From positions 4,650,001 to 4,714,000 of the forward strand of contig NC_017955.1 of assembly GCF_000306785.1 (NCBI RefSeq): a stretch of 64,000 bases of DNA. Direction: 5' to 3'. Positions 45,981-54,638 of the stretch are shown here, piece after piece. Every line of letters begins with the position of its first letter. The first letter of the stretch is position 1. The position numbers were made by a program, and so were the translations under genes. Below the pieces are notes generated by a model, which worked only from the letters and a program-made list of their open reading frames with translations, ran no database searches and was not told the origin of the DNA. This stretch comes from Modestobacter italicus (GTDB lineage: Bacteria > Actinomycetota > Actinomycetes > Mycobacteriales > Geodermatophilaceae).

Positions 45981-46038
45981 TGCACATCCGGTGCACAGTG
46001 CACATCTGACGATCAGGCACCATGGTGGCGTGCACATC
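45981..46038 (+). promoter_or_regulatory. Repeated TGCACA(TC) boxes and -10 of fbiA
   Basis: TGCACATC occurs at 45981-45988, 45999-46006 and 46031-46038 (the last overlaps the start codon), with a further TGCACA at 45992. The -10 CACCAT (46018-46023) is 6 nt before GTG 46030, so the boxes flank the whole leaderless promoter and may be an operator. Confidence 0.4.
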
Positions 46039-46980
46039 GTCGTTCTGGCCGGGGGCGTCGGCGGCGCCAGGTTCCTCCGTGGCGTGCTCGCTGCAGTCCC
46101 TGCAGCCGAGGTCACCGCCGTGGTCAACACCGGCGACGACGTCACGCTGCACGGCCTGCGCATCTGCCCCGACCTGGACACCGTCATGTACACGCTCGGT
46201 GACGGGATCGACGAGGAGCGCGGCTGGGGCCGCCGCGGCGAGAGCTGGACGGTCAAGGACGAGCTGGCCGCCTACGGCGCGGAGCCGACCTGGTTCGGGC
46301 TCGGCGACCGCGACCTCGCCACCCACCTGGTCCGCACCCGGATGCTCGACGCCGGGTACCCGCTCTCCGACGTGACCGCCGCGCTCGCCGAGCGCTGGCA
46401 GCCCGGGGTGCGGCTGCTGCCGATGAGCGACCAGCGGGTCGAGACCCACGTCGTCGTCACCGACCCCGGCACGGGCCGTCCGCAGGCCATCCACTTCCAG
46501 GAGTGGTGGGTGCGGCACCGCGCCGCCCTCGACGCGCAGGCCTTCGTCCAGGTCGGGGTGGACGACGCCCGCCCGGGCCCCGGCGTGGTCGAGGCGCTCA
46601 CCTCCGCCGACGCCGTGCTGTTCGCCCCGTCCAACCCCGTCGTGTCGATCGGCACCGTGCTCGGCGTGCCGGGCATCCGGGACGCCGTCCGGGCCGCCGC
46701 CGGCCGGGTGGTCGGGGTCTCCCCCATCGTCGAGGGCGCGGCGCTGCGCGGCATGGCCGACCGCTGCCTGCCCGTGGTCGGGGTCGAGGTCAGCGCCGAG
46801 GGCGTCGGCCGGCACTACGGCGCCCGGTCGGCCGACGGCGTCCTGGACGCGTGGCTGGTGCACACCGGGGACCAGGCGTCCGTGCCCGGGGTCGACGTCC
46901 GCGCCGTCCCGCTGCTGATGAGCGACCCGGAGGCGACCCGGGCGCTGGCCCGCGCCGCGCTCGACGCCGCCGGTGTCTGA
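46030..46980 (+). CDS. fbiA: 2-phospho-L-lactate (phosphoenolpyruvyl) transferase FbiA/CofD
   Basis: Transfers the phospho-lactyl or phosphoenolpyruvyl group to Fo, a key step of coenzyme F420 synthesis. 316 residues. The nucleotide-binding start is [15 protein letters not shown], followed by [11 protein letters not shown] near 36, the [14 protein letters not shown] region near 98 and [11 protein letters not shown] near 200, all typical CofD motifs. Start GTG 46030 is set by the -10 hexamer. Overlaps fbiB by 8 bp. Confidence 0.93.
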   Translation: MHIVVLAGGVGGARFLRGVLAAVPAAEVTAVVNTGDDVTLHGLRICPDLDTVMYTLGDGIDEERGWGRRGESWTVKDELAAYGAEPTWFGLGDRDLATHLVRTRMLDAGYPLSDVTAALAERWQPGVRLLPMSDQRVETHVVVTDPGTGRPQAIHFQEWWVRHRAALDAQAFVQVGVDDARPGPGVVEALTSADAVLFAPSNPVVSIGTVLGVPGIRDAVRAAAGRVVGVSPIVEGAALRGMADRCLPVVGVEVSAEGVGRHYGARSADGVLDAWLVHTGDQASVPGVDVRAVPLLMSDPEATRALARAALDAAGV

Positions 46981-48040
46981 GCCGCCGGCCGGCATCTCGG
47001 TCCACCCGGTGCCGGGGCTGCCGGAGTTCGGCCCCGGTGACGACCTGGCCGGGGCGCTCGCCGGCGCGGCCCCGTGGCTGGCCGACGGCGACGTGCTGGT
47101 GGTCACCTCGAAGGTCGTGGCCAAGGTCGAGGGCGCCCTCGTCCGGGTCGAGCCCGGCACCGACCGGGAAGCCGCCCGGCAGCGGGCCATCGACGCCGAG
47201 ACGGTCCGCGTGGTCGCCCGCCGCGGACCGCTGCGGATCGTGGAGACCCGGCACGGCTGGGTGGTGGCCGCCGCCGGCATCGACGCCTCCAACGTCGCCA
47301 GCGACGCGCTGGTCCTGCTGCCCGAGGACGCCGACGCCTCCGCCCGGCTGCTCCGCGCCCGGCTCCGCGAACTGCTCGGCGTCACGGTCGGCGTCGTGGT
47401 CAGCGACACCTTCGGCCGGCCCTGGCGGGACGGCGTCAGCGACGTGGCGATCGGCGCCGCCGGGCTGCCCGCGCTGGTCGACCACCGCGGCGCCGTCGAC
47501 GCCCACGGCAACCGGCTGGAGACCACCCAGGTGGCCGTGGTCGACGAGCTGGCCGCGGCCGGCGACCTGGTGAAGGGCAAGCTCGCCGGGCTGCCGGTGG
47601 CGGTCGTCCGCGGCCTGGCCCTCCCTGCCCCGGACCCCGACCCCGGCACCCGGCCGCTGGTCCGGCTGGGCCCGGGCGACCTGTTCAGCGCCGGCACCCG
47701 CGACGTCGTCGCCGGCCGCGCGCCGGCCGACCGGCTCACCGCCCGGGCCGGCGCCCTGGCCGCGGCCACCGACGCGTTCCGGGTCGCCGTGGCCGCGCTG
47801 CCCGAGTTCCCCGTCGTCTTCCGCTACGGACCCGAGGAGGACGGCGACGACGGCGACGTGATCGACGTCCACCTCGCCGAGCCGGTGACCCCCCGGGCCG
47901 CCCTCGCCGTCGGCGCGATCGTCGGTGCGGCGCTGGTCCAGCTCTCCGCCGAGGGCTGGGCGACCCGCTGGCAGCCGGTGGCCACCCTGGGCGGCAGCGG
48001 GCTGGTCGGCCGGCTGCGGATGGGCGCCTCCCCCGCCTGA
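46973..48040 (+). CDS. fbiB: Coenzyme F420:L-glutamate ligase FbiB/CofE with shortened C-terminus
   Basis: Adds glutamates to F420-0. 355 residues. The CofE domain (about 1-245) shows [16 protein letters not shown] near 38, the [15 protein letters not shown] active-site region near 142 and [16 protein letters not shown] near 200. Mycobacterial FbiB has a further nitroreductase domain of about 200 residues that reduces dehydro-F420-0; here only about 110 residues follow ([32 protein letters not shown]), resembling a cut-down remnant. The reductase step may be done elsewhere or by a reduced fold. Confidence 0.9.
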   Translation: MSEPPAGISVHPVPGLPEFGPGDDLAGALAGAAPWLADGDVLVVTSKVVAKVEGALVRVEPGTDREAARQRAIDAETVRVVARRGPLRIVETRHGWVVAAAGIDASNVASDALVLLPEDADASARLLRARLRELLGVTVGVVVSDTFGRPWRDGVSDVAIGAAGLPALVDHRGAVDAHGNRLETTQVAVVDELAAAGDLVKGKLAGLPVAVVRGLALPAPDPDPGTRPLVRLGPGDLFSAGTRDVVAGRAPADRLTARAGALAAATDAFRVAVAALPEFPVVFRYGPEEDGDDGDVIDVHLAEPVTPRAALAVGAIVGAALVQLSAEGWATRWQPVATLGGSGLVGRLRMGASPA

Positions 48041-48073
48041 GGGGGCGTCCTGCCCCGGCCCGGGCGGGGTCGT

Positions 48074-48079
48074 TAGCGT
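48074..48079 (+). promoter_or_regulatory. -10 hexamer TAGCGT of rmlC
   Basis: TAGCGT is 6 nt before GTG 48086; no ribosome binding site. Confidence 0.5.
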
Positions 48080-48085
48080 CGTGGC

Positions 48086-48688
48086 GTGCAGATCCGCGAG
48101 CTCGCCGTCCCCGACGCCTACGTGCTGGACCTGGTGCCGCACGGCGACGCCCGGGGCCGGTTCACCGAGTGGTACCGGGCCGACGTGCTGGCCGAGGCCA
48201 CCGGGTTCGGGCTGACCCTGGCGCAGGCCAACCACAGCGTCTCCGCCCGCGGGGCGCTGCGCGGGGTGCACTTCGCGCTGGTGCCGCCGGGGCAGGCCAA
48301 GTACGTGTACTGCCCGGCGGGGAAGGTGCTGGACGTGGTGGTCGACGTGCGGGTGGGGTCACCGACGTTCGGGGTGCACGACAGCGTGCTGCTGGACAGC
48401 GAGCAGCCGCGGGCGGTGTACCTGGCCGAGGGGCTGGGGCACGCGTTCGTGTCGCTGGCCGACGCCAGCTCGGTGACCTACCTGGTGTCGAGCGGGTACT
48501 CCCCCGGCCGAGAGTTCGGGGTGCACCCGATGGACCCCGACCTGGACCTGCCGTGGCCGGCCGACGTGGAGTTCGAGCTGTCCGCCAAGGACCTCGCCGC
48601 GCCCACCCTGGCCCAGGCCCGGGAGCAGGGCCTGCTGCCGACGATGGAGCAGTGCACCGCCCGCTACACCGAGCTCCGCACCGCCTGA
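48086..48688 (+). CDS. rmlC: dTDP-4-dehydrorhamnose 3,5-epimerase
   Basis: Third step of dTDP-L-rhamnose synthesis. 200 residues, a cupin. Seen: HGDARGRFTEWYRAD near 20, NHSVSARGALRGVHFALVPPGQAKYVYC with the catalytic base His near 61, GLGHAFVSLADASSVTYLVS with the Asp partner region, and the YSPGREFGVHPMDPDLDLPWP ending, in which the usual tyrosine is kept. Start GTG 48086 is leaderless. The other rml genes are just downstream on both strands. Confidence 0.93.
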   Translation: MQIRELAVPDAYVLDLVPHGDARGRFTEWYRADVLAEATGFGLTLAQANHSVSARGALRGVHFALVPPGQAKYVYCPAGKVLDVVVDVRVGSPTFGVHDSVLLDSEQPRAVYLAEGLGHAFVSLADASSVTYLVSSGYSPGREFGVHPMDPDLDLPWPADVEFELSAKDLAAPTLAQAREQGLLPTMEQCTARYTELRTA

Positions 48689-48748
48689 CCACCGAAGGAG
48701 CCGGCCGCCAGAGGCGCGCTTTCGCGCGCGAAAGCGTGCCGGGGCGGG

Positions 48749-49627
48749 TCAGGGGCGGAGGGCGCCGAGGTGGGTGAGGCAGGCGCGGAGCGACTCCTGC
48801 CAGGGCGGCAGCGCGGGGAGGCCGGCGGCGGTCCAGCTGGCCGGGTCCAGCACGCTGTAGGCGGGCCGGTGCGCGGGGCGCGGGAAGGCGTCGGTCGTGG
48901 TGGTGAGCACCCGCGCGGGGTCGGCGCCGGAGAGCTCGAACACCGCCCGGGCCAGGCCGTGCCAGGTGGTCGCGCCGCTGTTGGTGGCGTGCAGCAGCCC
49001 GGTGGCGTCCGACATCGCCGCCTGCACCAGGCCGCGGGCCAGGTCGGCCGACCACGTCGGGCTGCCGGTCTGGTCGGCGACCACCGACACGGTGTCCCGC
49101 TCGGCCTCCAGCCGCAGCATGGTGCGCACGAAGTTGCTGCCGTGCGCCGCGTAGACCCAGGCGGTGCGGACGACGACTGCGTCCCCACCGGCGGCGGCCA
49201 CGGCCCGCTCACCGGCGAGCTTGGTGCGGCCGTAGGCGGTGCGCGGCGCCGGCTCGTCGTCCACCGCGTAGGGCTCGGTGGCCGTGCCGTCGAAGACGTA
49301 GTCGGTCGAGACGTGCACCAGCCGGCCGCGGCCGGCCAGCTCCTGCGCCAGCCAGCCCGGGGCGGCACCGTTGACCAGCTCCGCGGTCGCCTCGTCGGTC
49401 TCCGCGGCGTCGACCGCGGTATAGGCCGCGGCGTTGACCAGCACCGGACGGCGCCCGGCCGCCCGGCCGAGCCACTCCCGGACGACGGAGCGGACCTGCG
49501 CCTCGTCGGTGAGGTCCAGCCGGTCCCGCCCCAGCGCGGTGACGTCCTCCCCGGCCAGGACCGTCTGCAGGTCGGTTCCCAGCTGCCCGGTCGCGCCGGT
49601 GACCAGCCAGGTGACGGGCGCGCTCAT
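48749..49627 (-). CDS. rmlD: dTDP-4-dehydrorhamnose reductase
   Basis: Last step of dTDP-L-rhamnose synthesis (NADPH). 292 residues, an extended SDR. Seen: WLVTGATGQLGTDL at the N-terminus, NAAAYTAVDAAETDE near 68, VHVSTDYVFDG near 103, and the YxxxK pair in AYGRTKLAGE near 128. Start ATG 49627 overlaps the rmlB stop, so the two form an operon. Confidence 0.94.
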   Translation of the reverse strand: MSAPVTWLVTGATGQLGTDLQTVLAGEDVTALGRDRLDLTDEAQVRSVVREWLGRAAGRRPVLVNAAAYTAVDAAETDEATAELVNGAAPGWLAQELAGRGRLVHVSTDYVFDGTATEPYAVDDEPAPRTAYGRTKLAGERAVAAAGGDAVVVRTAWVYAAHGSNFVRTMLRLEAERDTVSVVADQTGSPTWSADLARGLVQAAMSDATGLLHATNSGATTWHGLARAVFELSGADPARVLTTTTDAFPRPAHRPAYSVLDPASWTAAGLPALPPWQESLRACLTHLGALRP

Positions 49628-50619
49628 GCCCGGGCGGTGGCGGCGGCGGCCTTGAGCGGTTCCCACCAGGCGCGGTTGTCCCGGTACCACTGCACGGTGA
49701 GTGCCAGGCCGTCCTCGAAGGGCATGCGGGGGGCGTAGCCCAGCGCGGCGGTCTTGGAGTAGTCCACGGAGTAGCGCAGGTCGTGGCCGCCGCCGCGGGG
49801 GTCGACGATGTGGTCCACGGAGGACCAGTCCCGGCCGGTGGCGGCCAGCAGCTTCTCGGTCAGCTCCCGGTTGGACAGCTCCCGGCCGCCGCCGATGTTG
49901 TAGAACTCCCCAGCCGCGCCCTGCTCCAGCACCAGCTGGATGCCGCGGCAGTGGTCGTCGACGAACAGCCAGTCCCGGACGTTGGCGCCCTCCCCGTAGA
50001 GCGGCACGGTGTGCCCGTCGAGGAGGTTGGTGACGAACAGCGGGATCACCTTCTCCGGGAAGTGGTAGGGCCCGTAGTTGTTCGAGCAGCGGGTGATGGA
50101 GATGTCCAGCCCGTAAGTCTTCGCGTAGGCGCGGGCGATGAGGTCGCTGCCCGCCTTGGCCGCGGAGTAGGGCGAGTTGGGCTCCAGCAGGTGGTCCTCG
50201 GTCCAGGAGCCGTGCTCGATGGAGCCGTATACCTCGTCGGTCGAGACGTGCACCACGCGGCGGACCCGGTGGCGGAGGGCTGCGTCGAAGACCTGCTGGG
50301 CGCCCAGCACGTTGGTGAGCACGAACCCGGCGGCGCCGGTGAGGGAGCGGTCGACGTGGGACTCGGCGGCGAAGTTGACCACCACGTCGTGCCCGGGCAG
50401 GGCGGCGTCCAGGTCGGCGGCGGAGCAGATGTCGCCCTGGAGGAACCGGTAGTTGGGGTTGTCGGCGACCGGGGCCAGGTTGGCGAGGTTGCCGGCGTAG
50501 GTGAGCTTGTCGAAGACGGTCACCTGCGCGTCCTCGAAACCGGGGTAGCCGCCGGTGAGCATGGTGCGCACGTAGTGCGAACCGATGAAGCCGGCACCGC
50601 CGGTGACCAGGACGCGCAT
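49624..50619 (-). CDS. rmlB: dTDP-glucose 4,6-dehydratase
   Basis: Second step of dTDP-L-rhamnose synthesis. 331 residues. Seen: MRVLVTGGAGFIGSHYVRT, NFAAESHVDRSL near 81, VHVSTDEVYGS with catalytic Thr-Asp-Glu near 122, YSAAKAGSD with Tyr and Lys near 148, and the NNYGPYHFPEKVIPLF substrate loop. Start ATG 50619 is 8 nt after TAGCGT (minus strand). Confidence 0.96.
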   Translation of the reverse strand: MRVLVTGGAGFIGSHYVRTMLTGGYPGFEDAQVTVFDKLTYAGNLANLAPVADNPNYRFLQGDICSAADLDAALPGHDVVVNFAAESHVDRSLTGAAGFVLTNVLGAQQVFDAALRHRVRRVVHVSTDEVYGSIEHGSWTEDHLLEPNSPYSAAKAGSDLIARAYAKTYGLDISITRCSNNYGPYHFPEKVIPLFVTNLLDGHTVPLYGEGANVRDWLFVDDHCRGIQLVLEQGAAGEFYNIGGGRELSNRELTEKLLAATGRDWSSVDHIVDPRGGGHDLRYSVDYSKTAALGYAPRMPFEDGLALTVQWYRDNRAWWEPLKAAAATARA

Positions 50620-50627
50620 GACCGCAG

Positions 50628-50740
50628 ACGCTAACCGGCGCGCGCCCCCACCGGTGACCGCCACGGCGGAGCTCATCCCGCGGGGTGAGCGGCGCCGCCC
50701 CGGCGGGCCGGACCCCCGCGGTCACCGCCTACGGTCACCG
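50628..50740. promoter_or_regulatory. Divergent rmlB/rmlA promoter region with repeated CGGTCACCG boxes
   Basis: rmlB -10 TAGCGT (minus, 50628-50633) and rmlA -10 TACGGT (plus, 50730-50735) both serve leaderless starts. CGGTCACCG occurs at 50719-50727 and 50732-50740, and inverted (CGGTGACCG) at 50652-50660; the second box overlaps the rmlA -10. This is a candidate operator for joint control of the rhamnose genes. Confidence 0.45.
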
Positions 50741-50741
50741 G

Positions 50742-51605
50742 GTGCGCGGGATCATCCTGGCCGGTGGGACCGGCAGCCGGCTGTGGCCGATCACCCTGGG
50801 CGTGAGCAAGCAGCTCATGCCGGTCTACGACAAGCCGATGATCTACTACCCGCTGTCCACGCTGATGATGGCCGGGATCCGCGAGGTGCTGGTCATCACC
50901 ACCCCGGAGGACCGGGACTCCTTCGCCCGGCTGCTGGGCGACGGCAGCCGGCTGGGCATGCGCATCGAGTACGCCGTGCAGCCGAAGCCCGAGGGGCTGG
51001 CGCAGGCGTTCCTGATCGGCGCGGACTTCCTCGCCGGGCAGGCCGCCGCCCTCGTCCTGGGCGACAACATCTTCTACGGCGCCGGGCTGGGCACCGCGCT
51101 GGCCCGCCTGCCCGAGCCCGAGGGCGGCCACGTGTTCGCCTACCACGTGGCCAACCCCACCGACTACGGCGTGGTGGAGTTCGACGCCGCCGGCCGGGTG
51201 CTGTCGATCGAGGAGAAGCCGGTCACCCCGAAGAGCTCCTACGCCGTGCCCGGCTTGTACTTCTTCGGCCGCGACATCGTCGACGTCGCCTCCACCATCA
51301 CCCCCAGCGCCCGCGGCGAGCTGGAGATCACCGCCGTCAACGAGCACTACCTGCGCGCCGGCCGGCTCACCGTCACCGTGCTCGACCGCGGCACCGCCTG
51401 GCTGGACACCGGCACCTTCGCCTCGCTGCGCCAGGCCACCGAGTTCGTCTCCGTCGTCGAGGAACGCCAGGGCCTGAAGATCGGCTGCATCGAGGAGGTC
51501 GCCTGGCGCAACGGCTGGCTCGACGACGACGGCCTGCGCGCCATCGCCGAGCCGCTGGGCAAGAGCGGCTACGGCGCCTACCTGCTCGGCCTGCTCGCGG
51601 GCTGA
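50742..51605 (+). CDS. rmlA: Glucose-1-phosphate thymidylyltransferase
   Basis: First step of dTDP-L-rhamnose synthesis. 287 residues. Seen: [18 protein letters not shown] (nucleotide-binding loop), [28 protein letters not shown] near 104, [19 protein letters not shown] near 157 and [11 protein letters not shown] near 220. GTG 50742, 6 nt after TACGGT, is the natural start. Confidence 0.95.
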   Translation: MRGIILAGGTGSRLWPITLGVSKQLMPVYDKPMIYYPLSTLMMAGIREVLVITTPEDRDSFARLLGDGSRLGMRIEYAVQPKPEGLAQAFLIGADFLAGQAAALVLGDNIFYGAGLGTALARLPEPEGGHVFAYHVANPTDYGVVEFDAAGRVLSIEEKPVTPKSSYAVPGLYFFGRDIVDVASTITPSARGELEITAVNEHYLRAGRLTVTVLDRGTAWLDTGTFASLRQATEFVSVVEERQGLKIGCIEEVAWRNGWLDDDGLRAIAEPLGKSGYGAYLLGLLAG

Positions 51606-51700
51606 CGGCCCCGGCCGCACCCGCTCCGCACCACCCAGCACAGCCGTCCCGTCCGTCCGTCAGGACACGCCGGATGCCGGGAGCGGACCGTTCCACCTCG

Positions 51701-51819
51701 TATGGTCGGCAGGCGGTGTCCTCCCCGCGGGGCCCCCGGTGGGGGACGCTCGGAGGACCTCCGGTGCAGGCGGCACCGGCCGCCTCCCCCGCGGCAGACC
51801 AACGAGGACGGACGGACTC
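51701..51819 (+). promoter_or_regulatory. Promoter and four-hairpin leader of the AftB-like gene
   Basis: A TATGGT -10 (51701-51706) predicts a leader of about 110 nt before the coding region. It holds four consecutive hairpins: CCCCC/GGGGG (51733-51745), CGGAGG/CCTCCG (51751-51763), GGTGC/GCACC (51763-51777) and GCCGC/GCGGC (51779-51795). It may be attenuator-like. A 42-residue reading frame from GTG 51716 ends at 51844, overlapping ATG 51841, and could couple translation. Confidence 0.4.
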
Positions 51820-53607
51820 TTGTCAACCAGCACTTCGGCCATGACGCCCGTGGAGCGCGCCGGCTCGACGGCCTCCGACCATCCCCCCGCCCGCGGCGGC
51901 CGAGGTGTGCACCTCGCCCTGACCGCGGCCGTGGCGCTCGCCGTGCTCGTCCTCGGCTGGCTGAAGCGCTGGACGTCCGACGACGCGTTCATCAACTTCC
52001 GCGTCGTCCACGAGCTGCTGGCCGGCAACGGGCCGGTGTTCAACGCCGGCGAGCGGGTCGAGGTGGCCACCAGCCCGCTGTGGCTGGCCGTGCTCACCGT
52101 CGCGGACGCGATCGTGCCCGGCGACGCCGCGCCGTGGACCAGCGTCGTGCTCGGCCTCGCCCTGACCGCCACCGCGGTGACCGTCGCCTCGATCGCCGCC
52201 GCCCGGCTGTGGGCCAAGGCGCCGTCCTGGGTGGTCGTGCCCTTCGGCGTCGCCGTCTTCGCCGCCCTGCCGCCCACCTGGGACTTCACCACCTCCGGTC
52301 TGGAGACCGGGCTGTCGTTCTCCTGGATCGCGCTGAGCTTCTGGGGCCTGGTCCGCTGGGTGCAGCGCGACACCCCGCTGGCGCACCGCCCGGTCTGGCT
52401 GCTGGTCCTGCTCGGCGTCGGGCCCCTCGTGCGGCCGGACTTCGCCGTCATCTCCGGCATCCTGCTGCTCTTCGTGGTCCTCGTCGGCGCGGGCCGCTGG
52501 TGGCAGCGGCTGCTCGGCCTGGTGTTCGCCGGCCTGCTGCCGGTCGCCTACCAGGTGTTCCGGATGGGCTACTACGGCCTGCTGGTGCCCAACACCGCGG
52601 TGGCCAAGGAGTCCAGCCGGCCGCTCTGGTCGCGGGGCTTCGTCTACCTGGCCGACCTGGTCGCACCGCACCTGCTGTGGGTCCCCGCGCTCCTCGCGCT
52701 GGGGCTGCTGGCCGTGCTCGCCCCCCAGGCCCGGTGGCTGCGGCGGGAGTGGATCCTGGTCGTGGTGGTCCTCGCCGCCGCGGCGGTGCACGCCCTGTAC
52801 GTCGTCCGGGTCGGCGGGGACTTCATGCACGCCCGGCTGCTGATGCCCAGCGTCTTCCTCGCCCTCTGCCCGGTCGCGGCCCTGCCGGTGACCCGGCGGC
52901 ACGCGGCGGTCACCGGGACGCTGCTCGCCGGTGCCGCGGTGTGGGCGGTCAGCTCCGTGTTCTTCCTCCGCATCGACTACCCCGACTCGGTCGCCGACAG
53001 CGGCCTCGCCGACGAGCGCGGCTTCTACGCGGCCCTGGCCGGTGTGAAGAACCCGATCACCCTCGCCGACCACGGCGGCGCCGGGGTGTCGGCCTACACC
53101 GACCAGGTCAACCGGGCGGCCCTCGAGGGCCGCGACGAGATCGTGCTGCAGGTGGTGCCGGTCCGGCCGAGCACGCCGATGGCCGTCCTCGCGCCCTCCT
53201 CGGGCGGGATGGTGTTCTCCGTCGGCAACGCCGGGTTCTACGGCGTGGCCTCGAGCAGCTCGGTCTTCGTGGTCGACGGGTTCGGGCTCACCGACCCGAT
53301 CGCCTCGCACATCGCCCCCGGGCCGCCCGGACGCCCGGGCCACGAGAAGATCTTCCCGGCCTGGTACCTGCTCGCCCGCTACGGCGCCCCGGAGCTGGCC
53401 GAGGAGGTCACCCCCGGCCTCTCCGACCCCGCCGGGGTCGCCGCCTCGCGCGACGCGCTCAGCTGCGGTGACGCCGCCCAGCTGATCGAGGCGACCAGCG
53501 GCGAGCTCACCGTGGGCCGCTTCTTCTCCAACGTGGTGCACGCACCGGAGATGACCTCGTTCCGCATCCCGGTCGACCCCACCGAGGCCCGCGACCAGTT
53601 CTGCTGA
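51820..53607 (+). CDS. AftB-like arabinofuranosyltransferase (GT-C, ZomB-related)
   Basis: A 595-residue polytopic GT-C protein. The N-terminal catalytic loop LKRWTSDDAFINFRVVHELLAGNGPVFNAGERVE (Asp-Asp after the first helix) is the AftB/ZomB signature; about nine membrane helices follow to residue 390, then a large extracytoplasmic domain. Mycobacterial AftB puts terminal beta-1,2-arabinofuranose on arabinogalactan from decaprenyl-phosphate-arabinose. TTG 51820 is a tentative start; ATG 51841 is the alternative. A strong terminator follows. Confidence 0.78.
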   Translation: MSTSTSAMTPVERAGSTASDHPPARGGRGVHLALTAAVALAVLVLGWLKRWTSDDAFINFRVVHELLAGNGPVFNAGERVEVATSPLWLAVLTVADAIVPGDAAPWTSVVLGLALTATAVTVASIAAARLWAKAPSWVVVPFGVAVFAALPPTWDFTTSGLETGLSFSWIALSFWGLVRWVQRDTPLAHRPVWLLVLLGVGPLVRPDFAVISGILLLFVVLVGAGRWWQRLLGLVFAGLLPVAYQVFRMGYYGLLVPNTAVAKESSRPLWSRGFVYLADLVAPHLLWVPALLALGLLAVLAPQARWLRREWILVVVVLAAAAVHALYVVRVGGDFMHARLLMPSVFLALCPVAALPVTRRHAAVTGTLLAGAAVWAVSSVFFLRIDYPDSVADSGLADERGFYAALAGVKNPITLADHGGAGVSAYTDQVNRAALEGRDEIVLQVVPVRPSTPMAVLAPSSGGMVFSVGNAGFYGVASSSSVFVVDGFGLTDPIASHIAPGPPGRPGHEKIFPAWYLLARYGAPELAEEVTPGLSDPAGVAASRDALSCGDAAQLIEATSGELTVGRFFSNVVHAPEMTSFRIPVDPTEARDQFC

Positions 53608-53627
53608 CCTCCTCCCGCACGGCCACC

Positions 53628-53671
53628 GGCCTGCGCCGCGCCCCTCGCTGACCCGGGGCGCGGCGCAGGCC
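53628..53671. terminator. Perfect 17-bp bidirectional terminator hairpin
   Basis: The arm from 53628 to 53644 (GGCCTGCGCCGCGCCCC) pairs perfectly with 53655-53671, with a 10-nt loop. It lies between the convergent AftB-like and AlkA-like genes. Confidence 0.9.
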
Positions 53672-53680
53672 GTCCGTGCG

Positions 53681-54628
53681 TCAGAGGCGGCGGTAGTCGG
53701 TGGGCGCCATCCGCGGGCCGCGCTTGGGCGGCATGCTGCCGCCCACCTCGAGCAGCCGCACGACGCGCTGGCGGTGGCCCCGCCACGGGTCGAGCAGCTC
53801 GAGCATCCCGGCGTCGTCGGTCTTCCGCCCGGCCAGCGACCAGCCGACCAGGTTCTTCAGGTGGTAGTCGCCCACGCTCACCGAGTCCGGGCAGCCGATC
53901 GCCCGCTGGGCCACCTCTGCCGCCGTCCACACCCCGATCCCGGGGACCGACTGCAGCCGGCGCCGCAGGTCGGCGCAGTCGGCCGCGCAGCCGTCGGACC
54001 CGTGCGCGGCCGCCTCCAGCCGGGACGCGACCGAGGCCACCGCCCGCAGCGCCCGCCGGCGGGCGCCGTCGAGGCCGCAGCGGTGCCACTCCCAGTCGGT
54101 CACCGCGAGCACCCGCTCGGGCGAGGGCACCATGCGCATCCCGGCCGGCGCCGGCCCGGGTGGCGGGTCGCCGGCGAGCCGCAGCAGCTCCCGCCAGGTG
54201 CGGTGCGCCTCGATGCCGGTCACCTTCTGCTCCAGGACGGCGGGCACCAGCGCGTCCCACACCCGGCCGGTGCTGCCGAGGCGGAGCCAGGGGGTGGCGC
54301 GGTGCACCCGGGCCACCAGCGGGTGGGCGGCGGGGTCGAAGCCGGTCAGGCCGTCCTCGGCGCCCAGCCAGCGGGGCACCCGGCGGCCGGCCCACTCCGC
54401 CCCCGGCCCCCAGGCCTGGACCCGCAGCGCGGCCACCGAGCCGCTCAGCCGCACGGTCGCCGGTCCGTCGGGCGTCGTCGTGGTGCGCCAGACGCCGTCC
54501 TCGGCGAAGCGCAGCGTGGGGTCGCCGGTGCCGCGCCTGTCCCGGGAGACGACCCGGCGCACGTCCAGCGCCCAGTCCGGCGTCCAGACGTCCTCGTACG
54601 CCACCGTCGCGGCCAGGGCGCTGCTCAC
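53681..54628 (-). CDS. AlkA-like DNA-3-methyladenine glycosylase (HhH-GPD)
   Basis: A 315-residue base-excision DNA glycosylase. The HhH-GPD part is LQSVPGIGVWTAAEVAQRA near 235-253, followed by the catalytic aspartate in SVSVGDYHLKN near 264. VLEQKVTGIEAHRTWREL near 130 is also characteristic. There is no Ada domain or Fe-S cysteine set. GTG 54628, 11 bp after the SDR stop: same operon. Removes alkylated purines. Confidence 0.85.
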   Translation of the reverse strand: MSSALAATVAYEDVWTPDWALDVRRVVSRDRRGTGDPTLRFAEDGVWRTTTTPDGPATVRLSGSVAALRVQAWGPGAEWAGRRVPRWLGAEDGLTGFDPAAHPLVARVHRATPWLRLGSTGRVWDALVPAVLEQKVTGIEAHRTWRELLRLAGDPPPGPAPAGMRMVPSPERVLAVTDWEWHRCGLDGARRRALRAVASVASRLEAAAHGSDGCAADCADLRRRLQSVPGIGVWTAAEVAQRAIGCPDSVSVGDYHLKNLVGWSLAGRKTDDAGMLELLDPWRGHRQRVVRLLEVGGSMPPKRGPRMAPTDYRRL

Positions 54629-54638
54629 GAGTCCGTCA

